In this document: piece after piece, positions 58,219 through 64,000 of the stretch | Numbering within the stretch: position 1 is the first letter of the stretch | Layout of the letters: each line of letters begins with the position of its first letter | NCBI GenBank assembly: GCA_022510945.1 | Contig: JAFLSK010000002.1 | Coordinates: 1 to 64,000 of the forward strand | Origin: Ruminococcus sp. | GTDB taxonomy: Bacteria > Bacillota > Clostridia > Oscillospirales > Acutalibacteraceae | Length of the DNA stretch: 64,000 nucleotides | Direction: 5' to 3' | Notes under the pieces: model-generated | The model's database searches: none | Seen by the model: the letters and a program-made list of their open reading frames with translations, nothing else | What the model was told of the DNA's origin: nothing | Program-made: the position numbers and the translations under genes

Positions 58219-59486
58219 TCCTCGTCTGTTTCCACAGCCTTCGGCTCAATCGTAACGTTGACCGCGATAATGCGCTGGCTGTTGACCTGCTGAACAATGA
58301 GCTCAATATTTTCGTATCTGTACTTTGCTTTCCTTCTTGGGATAGCCGACAGGTGCTCAAGTATAAATCCGCCGACCGTCACCGCGTCGGTTTCAACGTC
58401 GTCATGGTCGATGTCCGCAAGTTCGAATAAATCCTCAAGCGGCATATCACCGCTGACGATGTACTGCGTGTCCGAAATCTTTGTGCAGGCGTTCTCAATT
58501 TCCTCGTCCTCGTCCCAGATTTCGCCTACGATTTCCTCGAGTAAATCCTCCATAGTAACGATGCCGAGTGTGCCGCCGTATTCGTCGGTTACGACCGCCA
58601 TATGAATCCTCTTTCGCTTGAACTCGCTGAGTATTTTCGAGAGGTTCTGGTTGTTGAACACAAAGTAGGCGGGCTGAATCAGCTTGCCGATATTCGGCTC
58701 ATATCCGTTTGCGAGTTCCTCAAGGTAATCACGCGTGTGCAGGATACCAATTATGTGGTCGATAGTCTCCTTGAACACGGGAATACGCGAGTATCGGCTC
58801 TCCATAACGATGTGCTTGAGCTTTTCCGGCGAGTCGGTTATGTCTATAGCCGTCATATCAACGCGCGGGGTGAGTATCTCGAGTACGGTCTTGTCGTCGA
58901 AGTCGAGCACAGACTGTACCATCTCGCTTTCGCTCTCCTCAATAACGCCTTCTTCCTCGATATTCTCGACAATTTGCTTGAGTTCGTCCTCGGTTACGGA
59001 CGGAGCCTCTTCCTTAGTGCCCGCAACCTTCAACGCAGCTTCCTTAAGCTTTACGAACAGGAAAACTATCGGAGTGAGTACGATTGTTATTGCTTTAAGC
59101 ATACCTGCCGAGGCGAGGGAATAGCCCTCGCTGTGCTCCTTTGCAAGGCACTTCGGAATAATCTCACCGAACGTGAGTACCAAAAGGGTAGTCGCGCCAG
59201 TCGCAATCGCCGAGCCAATGTCGCCGAACAGTTCAAGACACACCACCGTCGCAAGCGACGAACAACCGAGATTTACAATATTGTTGCAGATAAGTATCGC
59301 CGTGAGCGCCTTATCGAAATTGTTGATAATGTATAAAACATTTTTTGCCTTTTTGTTTCCGTCGTCGGCGTAGCTCTGAATACGAATGTTATTCACGAAC
59401 GAAAACGCCGTTTCAACAGAACTGAAAAAAGCAGAAAGCAGAATACATAGTATAATAACTATTATTTGCCACGATTGAACTTCCAA
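58215..59486 (-). CDS. HlyC/CorC family membrane protein (DUF21, CBS pair, transporter-associated domain)
   Basis: 423 residues. The N-terminal DUF21 domain has four hydrophobic segments (IIVILCILLSAFFSSVETAFS...). The CBS pair spans VLTPRVDMTAIDITDSPEKLKHIVMESRYSRIPVFK to MAVVTDEYGGTLGIVTMEDLLEEIVGEI, and the CorC_HlyC domain ends the protein. Relatives are linked to magnesium/cobalt efflux or the magnesium response; the name hemolysin is historical. It runs convergently with the CmpB-like gene and divergently from the TepA-like gene. Confidence 0.92.
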   Translation of the reverse strand: MEVQSWQIIVIILCILLSAFFSSVETAFSFVNNIRIQSYADDGNKKAKNVLYIINNFDKALTAILICNNIVNLGCSSLATVVCLELFGDIGSAIATGATTLLVLTFGEIIPKCLAKEHSEGYSLASAGMLKAITIVLTPIVFLFVKLKEAALKVAGTKEEAPSVTEDELKQIVENIEEEGVIEESESEMVQSVLDFDDKTVLEILTPRVDMTAIDITDSPEKLKHIVMESRYSRIPVFKETIDHIIGILHTRDYLEELANGYEPNIGKLIQPAYFVFNNQNLSKILSEFKRKRIHMAVVTDEYGGTLGIVTMEDLLEEIVGEIWDEDEEIENACTKISDTQYIVSGDMPLEDLFELADIDHDDVETDAVTVGGFILEHLSAIPRRKAKYRYENIELIVQQVNSQRIIAVNVTIEPKAVETDED

Positions 59487-59673
59487 AAATTATCACTTCC
59501 AAAATTTATAATCTAATACACTTTAAGAATACTATAATTTTTCTGAAAAATAATTTTTATTTAGAAAAAAGAATTAATTTTCTTGAATTATCTTCCATAA
59601 AATGTTATAATTTTAAAGAATACACACATTATATTGTGCTTTTATGGGTAAAATATCTGTGGAGGTGCATATT

Positions 59674-60420
59674 ATGTGCGAAAATAAGAATCAAAGCGAC
59701 GAATTTGTCCGCAATCCGTGCGAGGAAGACGACCCGCAGAACGTCGAAAATCCCGCCGACGAAAAGCATTTCGAGCAGATAGAGGACTCTGGCTCGATAC
59801 TGACCTCGCGCGGTGATAACGTTATTCATTGTCTCACTATAATAGGACAGATAGAGGGTCATTATATCCTGCCGCAAAACAACAAAACCACGAAGTACGA
59901 GCACGTTATCCCGCTTTTGGTTTCGATTGACGAGGATCCGCGCATTGACGGACTGCTTATCCTTTTGAATACGGTTGGCGGCGACGTTGAGGCTGGGCTT
60001 GCGATAGCCGAACTGATTTCGGGTATGCGTAAGCCGACAGTATCCATAGTCCTCGGCGGAGGACACTCGATAGGTATTCCGCTCGCCGTGGCGGCTAAGC
60101 GCAGCTTTATCGCGAAGAGCGCGTCGATGACCGCTCACCCTGTGCGCAGTACGGGTCTTACTATCGGAGTGCCGCAGACGTTCGAATACTACCAGCGTAT
60201 GCAGGACAGAATCACTAACTTTGTCGTAGATAATTCTAAGATAAGCAAAGAGGACTACACCGCACTCGTGATGAATACGGGAGAGCTCGTTATGGACGTC
60301 GGAACGATACTCGACGGCCAGCGCGCTGTTGACCTCGGCTTAGTTGATTCGGTCGGAACGCTTACCGACGCGACAGATTGCTTATACGCAATGATTGACG
60401 AAAGCAAAAAAACCTCATAA
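59674..60420 (+). CDS. tepA: ClpP-fold serine protease, TepA-like (translocation-enhancing)
   Basis: 248 residues from ATG 59674 behind TCTGTGGAGGTGCATATT; the track start at 59644 has no ribosome site. After an acidic N-terminus, LLILLNTVGGDVEAGLAIAELISGM is the ClpP/SppA opening, GGGHSIGIPLAVAA holds the Ser nucleophile and MTAHPVRSTG the His. TepA degrades signal peptides or helps secretion in Bacillus; without a ClpX partner nearby, that is the best match. A strong hairpin follows. The 59487-59673 gap is AT-rich with no recognised promoter. Confidence 0.82.
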   Translation: MCENKNQSDEFVRNPCEEDDPQNVENPADEKHFEQIEDSGSILTSRGDNVIHCLTIIGQIEGHYILPQNNKTTKYEHVIPLLVSIDEDPRIDGLLILLNTVGGDVEAGLAIAELISGMRKPTVSIVLGGGHSIGIPLAVAAKRSFIAKSASMTAHPVRSTGLTIGVPQTFEYYQRMQDRITNFVVDNSKISKEDYTALVMNTGELVMDVGTILDGQRAVDLGLVDSVGTLTDATDCLYAMIDESKKTS

Positions 60421-60444
60421 GGGAGGGACTTTCCCTCCCGGGAG
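60421..60444 (+). terminator. GC-rich hairpin between the TepA-like gene and uppP
   Basis: GGGAGGGA/TCCCTCCC with a three-base loop and no T-run, so it may pause or attenuate rather than stop transcription. Confidence 0.5.
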
Positions 60445-60485
60445 GTTCTATACATATGAGCACAATTTTAAGGAGTACATATTTA

Positions 60486-61436
60486 ATGGAACTTATAACA
60501 CAAATTATTCAGGATGTCATTTTAGGCGTTATTCAGGGATTGACCGAGTTTCTGCCCGTATCGAGCAGCGGTCATCTTAACATTGCTCAGCACCTTATGG
60601 GTATGGACGACGGCGGACTTTTCCTCGACGTTATGCTCCATATAGGAACGCTCACCGCGGTATTTATTTTTTACCATAAGCTTATCTGGAGACTTATCAA
60701 GGCGTTTTTCCTGCTCGTTAAGGACATCTTCACCGGCAAGTTCAAGTGGTCAAAAATGGACGGAGACCGTAACCTTATCATTATGCTGTTCATCGGACTT
60801 CTGCCGCTTTTTGCGCTTTTCCTTCCAATCCCCGGAACGGATATGAAGATTAAGGATTTAGCCGATTTGTTCGCACAGAGCAAGTATTTTATCGTGGTAG
60901 GCCTTTCTCTGCTTATGACGAGTATTCTGCTGCTTATCGGCTCAATTTGCAACAAGCGCAACTCTGGAAAGCACTATAAAAGCGACACCGAGAGCAACTA
61001 CACCGGAAACGGAAGGACGCGCTACACCGTGCTCGACGCTGTCTTAGTAGGTATCGGTCAGTGCTTCGCCGCGGTTTTCCCCGGACTTTCCCGCTCGGGA
61101 ACTACGCTTGCCGTAGGAGAGATGCGCGGTATCAACAAGCAGGCAGCTTTAGACTACACCTTCATTCTCGGTATTCCGTCGATTATTGCAGCGGCGGCTC
61201 TCGAGATTAAGGACATTGATTCAGCAACGCTCAACACTTGTATGCCGCTCGCTGTGGTTTGCGGAATGTTAGCGGCGGCTGTAGTCGGCTATTTTGCAAT
61301 TTGGCTCTTTAAGTGGCTTTTAAAAACCGATAAAATGATTGTCTTTATAATATACACGGCAGTAATCGGATTAATTGTCACCGCCGTGAGCATCTGGGAA
61401 ATGGTAAGCGGTACATTCGTAACACTTATCCATTAA
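60486..61436 (+). CDS. uppP: Undecaprenyl-diphosphatase (UppP/BacA)
   Basis: 316 residues from ATG 60486 behind AAGGAGTACATATTTA; the track start at 60456 is less well placed. Signature motifs are VIQGLTEFLPVSSSGHLNIAQHLMG and FPGLSRSGTTLAVGEMRGINKQAALDYTFILGIP, which form the active site. It recycles the lipid carrier for wall synthesis and gives bacitracin tolerance. Eight membrane helices are expected. The region from 150 to 190 contains a longer loop than in E. coli. Confidence 0.96.
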   Translation: MELITQIIQDVILGVIQGLTEFLPVSSSGHLNIAQHLMGMDDGGLFLDVMLHIGTLTAVFIFYHKLIWRLIKAFFLLVKDIFTGKFKWSKMDGDRNLIIMLFIGLLPLFALFLPIPGTDMKIKDLADLFAQSKYFIVVGLSLLMTSILLLIGSICNKRNSGKHYKSDTESNYTGNGRTRYTVLDAVLVGIGQCFAAVFPGLSRSGTTLAVGEMRGINKQAALDYTFILGIPSIIAAAALEIKDIDSATLNTCMPLAVVCGMLAAAVVGYFAIWLFKWLLKTDKMIVFIIYTAVIGLIVTAVSIWEMVSGTFVTLIH

Positions 61437-61439
61437 TTA

Positions 61440-61601
61440 ATACTAAACACCATTAAAAAATAGATATCTTTGAGGCATATTTCTTTCGCGCCACACATCG
61501 CGTCCTGTACTCGAAAGGCGACAACCTTTCTGCGGTATGACGCTCGTCTGACACAAAATCTGCTCAAAAATCTTATTTCTTTTTTAATCAGTGTTTAGTA
61601 T
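61440..61601. repeat. 162-bp element with about 20-bp terminal inverted repeats
   Basis: ATACTAAACACCATTAAAAAA (61440-61460) is the inverse of TTTTTTAATCAGTGTTTAGTAT (61580-61601) except for one mismatch and one extra base. Inside are small hairpins, GAAAGGCGACAACCTTTC (61513-61530) and CGCG...CGCG (61487-61502). No coding potential. It could be a MITE-like insertion or a folded intergenic RNA. Confidence 0.6.
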
Positions 61602-61636
61602 ATAAAATTCTTTATAAGAATTATGGAAGTGAAAAA

Positions 61637-64000
61637 ATGGGAAGTAAAAAACAACCGGTAAAAAAATCTGCAACAAAAAAGACCGCGTCTAAATCCTCCG
61701 GAAAAAGAACCGGCTCGCGCAAAAATCAGGAGCTTAAGCCCGTATTCAGGCTGAACTCCCGTGTCCGAGCGTTGCTCTACTTCGCCGCGGCGCTCCTGTC
61801 GCTGTTCGTAGTCGTAATCCCCGGAGCGGCTGTATGGGAAAGTATACGCGGATTTTTCTACGGAATGCTCGGAATCTGTATCATACTTGTTCCCGTGCTT
61901 TTCGTGTATTTAGCGGTAATCACAACTCTCGAGAAAACTATCTCGCACTTCAAGTCGAAGGTAATAATCTGCGTTTCGATTATTCTGCTTGCCGAGAGCT
62001 TTGTGTATCTTGTCAGCGCCGACAACTACCTCGAGGGTAACTATTTCTATGCGCTCGGCAATCTGTTCTCGAACGGCTTTAACGCAGCCAACCGCTTCAC
62101 AGCGGGCGGCGGCTTACTCAGCGGTGTTTTCGGTTATCCGATTTTAGTCGGCTTCGGAAAGCCCGCGGCAATATGCGTTATAGTCGTTTTGATGATAACG
62201 CTCATTCTGATTGTCTGCAAAATTTCCTTAAACGACATCGGCAGAGCCGCAAGAAGGGTAGGGCAGAGCGTAGGTCAGGCTTATGAAAAGTCGGGTATGC
62301 GCCTTCGCTCCCGCAAATGGGCCGACGATGAATATGAACAGTTCGACGAGTTCGAGGATTACGACGTGTTTGAGGATACCCCGACTCAGAGAGCGCTCAA
62401 TGAATTTAATATTGACATTCCGATTGACGACGTAAAAACCAAGAAACGCCGTCGCAGAAAGAGCAATATTGATATTTCTATCGACGACGACAGCGTTTCC
62501 GCAGGTAGCGAGGCTGACGCGTTTATTGACGCTATTAAGTCGACCGACAGCAGTGACCCGGATTCTTTCGAGCCCACGGTTTCTAACTACGAACCTGAAA
62601 AACGCACTCGCAAAGACGACGAAATTCCTGCTCCCGAGTTCGACGAGCCTAAGGAAACCCACTACGATTATCCGCCTATCGGACTTCTGCGCCTTGTTGA
62701 AAACGAAGGCGAGAACGGCGAGGCAGAAATGCGCGCCAACGCTCAGCGTCTTATGACCACTCTCGAAAGCTTCGGCGTAAGGGCGACTATCACCCATATT
62801 TCGCGCGGGCCTTCCGTAACGCGCTACGAGCTCTATCCCGAGCCGGGTGTTAAAATCAGTAAAATAACCAATCTTTCCGACGACATCGCCCTCAACCTTG
62901 CCGCAAACGGCGTCCGTATTGAGGCTCCTATTCCGGGTAAAGCGGCTGTCGGAATAGAGGTTCCTAATAAGGTTGTAAGTATGGTAAGTATACGCGAACT
63001 CATCGACTCCGACGAGTTCGAGGACAGCGAAAGCAAGCTAACCTGCGTGCTCGGCAGAGATATTTCGGGTAAAATTATCACCACGGATATCGCAAAGCTG
63101 CCGCACCTTCTCATCGCAGGTACAACTGGCTCCGGTAAGTCAGTCTGCGTAAACGCTCTGCTTATCAGTATCCTCTTTAAGGCGAATCCAGACGAGGTTA
63201 AGCTTGTGCTTATCGACCCGAAGATGGTTGAGTTTTCGAAGTACAAGGGTATTCCTCACCTTCTTATCCCCGTAGTTTCCGACGCTAAGAAAGCGGCGGG
63301 CGCGCTCGCGTGGGCTGTAAACGAAATGCAGAATCGCTACAAGCTGTTCTCCGAGTACGATTGCAAGGATATCGAGTCATACAACAAGCTGATTGAATCT
63401 AATCTTGAATACATAAAGCAGAATCCGCCAGTCCTCGACGAGGAAAGCGAGGACGGCGAGTACGTTCAGCCCGTGCTCGAAGTCAACGGACTTCCCGTTG
63501 CTAAGGAAAAGCTGCCGCGCATAGTAATCGCTATCGACGAGCTCGCCGACCTTATGATGACGGCTCCGAGCGAAGTCGAGGACAGCATCGTCCGACTCGC
63601 TCAGCTTGCCCGTGCGGCGGGTATGCACCTTGTAATCGCAACCCAGCGACCCACAGCCAACGTAATCACAGGTCTTATCAAAGCTAACGTTCCGAGCCGT
63701 ATTGCCCTGAAGGTAGGTTCGAATATGGACTCGCGTATTATTCTCGATACGGGCGGAGCCGAGAAACTCATCGGACGAGGCGATATGCTCTATATGCCAG
63801 TCGGAGCACCCAACCCGATACGCGTTCAGGGCTGTTTCGCTACCGAGGACGAAATCGGCAAAGTTACAAAATTTGTCAAGAAGTCAGCTACCGCTCAGTA
63901 TAACGAGGATATCGAGGAGAAAATCAAGCGAATCGCCGCTGAAGGTCTCAACGGTGACGACGGTGACTCCGAGAGTTCAATGGGCGGCATAGAGGTCGAC
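61637..64000 (+). CDS. DNA translocase FtsK/SpoIIIE, N-terminal and motor part (runs past the window end)
   Basis: Open from ATG 61637 to the window edge (788 codons), which is why the ORF track omits it. The N-terminus is Lys/Ser-rich; four membrane helices follow ([72 protein letters not shown]). An acidic linker leads to the motor: [26 protein letters not shown], Walker [17 protein letters not shown], Walker [14 protein letters not shown] and the [32 protein letters not shown] block. It pumps DNA through the division or sporulation septum. The C-terminal gamma domain lies beyond the window. The start is supported by weak AAGTGAAAAA only. Confidence 0.93.
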   Translation, partial: MGSKKQPVKKSATKKTASKSSGKRTGSRKNQELKPVFRLNSRVRALLYFAAALLSLFVVVIPGAAVWESIRGFFYGMLGICIILVPVLFVYLAVITTLEKTISHFKSKVIICVSIILLAESFVYLVSADNYLEGNYFYALGNLFSNGFNAANRFTAGGGLLSGVFGYPILVGFGKPAAICVIVVLMITLILIVCKISLNDIGRAARRVGQSVGQAYEKSGMRLRSRKWADDEYEQFDEFEDYDVFEDTPTQRALNEFNIDIPIDDVKTKKRRRRKSNIDISIDDDSVSAGSEADAFIDAIKSTDSSDPDSFEPTVSNYEPEKRTRKDDEIPAPEFDEPKETHYDYPPIGLLRLVENEGENGEAEMRANAQRLMTTLESFGVRATITHISRGPSVTRYELYPEPGVKISKITNLSDDIALNLAANGVRIEAPIPGKAAVGIEVPNKVVSMVSIRELIDSDEFEDSESKLTCVLGRDISGKIITTDIAKLPHLLIAGTTGSGKSVCVNALLISILFKANPDEVKLVLIDPKMVEFSKYKGIPHLLIPVVSDAKKAAGALAWAVNEMQNRYKLFSEYDCKDIESYNKLIESNLEYIKQNPPVLDEESEDGEYVQPVLEVNGLPVAKEKLPRIVIAIDELADLMMTAPSEVEDSIVRLAQLARAAGMHLVIATQRPTANVITGLIKANVPSRIALKVGSNMDSRIILDTGGAEKLIGRGDMLYMPVGAPNPIRVQGCFATEDEIGKVTKFVKKSATAQYNEDIEEKIKRIAAEGLNGDDGDSESSMGGIEVD

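Noticed and set aside
58602-59336. 244-codon plus-strand ORF opposite the HlyC/CorC gene
   Set aside because: The minus-strand frame has clear DUF21 and CBS motifs; the plus ORF is the complementary shadow.

Overview
The window looks like the chromosome of an anaerobic, spore-forming, Gram-positive gut bacterium of the Clostridia, most likely Oscillospiraceae/Ruminococcaceae close to starch-degrading Ruminococcus. The reasons are a gpr-spoIIP sporulation pair with a near-perfect sigma-G/F promoter, a T-box leader on ileS, strong AGGAGG-type ribosome sites, type I dockerin modules on four secreted proteins, tandem CBM26-like starch-binding modules beside a secreted GH13 amylase, and an iron-containing alcohol dehydrogenase. 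The genus is inferred; no rRNA is present.

Layout. 1-410: 3' end of a tRNA-Gly followed by a 192-bp tandem duplication that repeats the tRNA 3' end. 0.6-9.4 kb: short mixed operons (thioesterase, flavin reductase, PfkB sugar kinase, a GNAT gene with a probable frameshift, an Fe-S aldo/keto reductase / ECF S-component / DUF1893 operon, an ECF sigma factor with its membrane partner, a membrane-anchored EEP phosphatase). 9.6-12.4 kb: patatin, ApbE, NusG-II and Gx-transporter genes in one run. 12.4-16.5 kb: a Y-family polymerase plus YolD-like gene behind LexA-like boxes, an XRE regulator with membrane and zinc-ribbon parts, a sugar acetyltransferase and a dockerin/cyclophilin-like protein. 16.5-20.0 kb: T-box and a long (type 2-like) ileS. 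20.0-20.6 kb: a four-helix-bundle (23S rRNA intervening-sequence-protein-like) gene bounded by inverted heptamer repeats.

20.7-31.2 kb is the most unusual part. A strong promoter and a structured leader precede a 1791-residue secreted protein. A 49-codon ORF absent from the ORF track follows it, with a conserved-looking leader and a Gly/Asp-rich tail. Then come a leucine-rich-repeat dockerin protein and a tight PqqD-like / S24-S26 peptidase / ABC exporter / nucleotidyltransferase operon. Together they look like an uncharacterised peptide-modification-and-export (RiPP-like) system tied to a cell-surface protein.

31.2-37.9 kb: MATE transporter, a CHAP-SH3 wall hydrolase that appears to use an AUU/AUC start, a secreted papain-like protease with dockerin, gpr, spoIIP and a Pro/Thr-rich membrane protein. 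37.9-42.7 kb: dus, glyA, rarA and an alcohol dehydrogenase. 42.7-47.0 kb: a starch-utilisation pair (non-catalytic CBM26-dockerin protein and GH13 amylase). 47.1-48.6 kb: a second ECF sigma/membrane-partner pair. 48.7-64.0 kb: mostly core genes (YceD-rpmF, DUF512 radical SAM, der, plsY, HIT, PRTase, comEC, holA, rnmV, CmpB-like, HlyC/CorC, TepA-like protease, uppP) ending in an ftsK/spoIIIE gene cut by the window edge.
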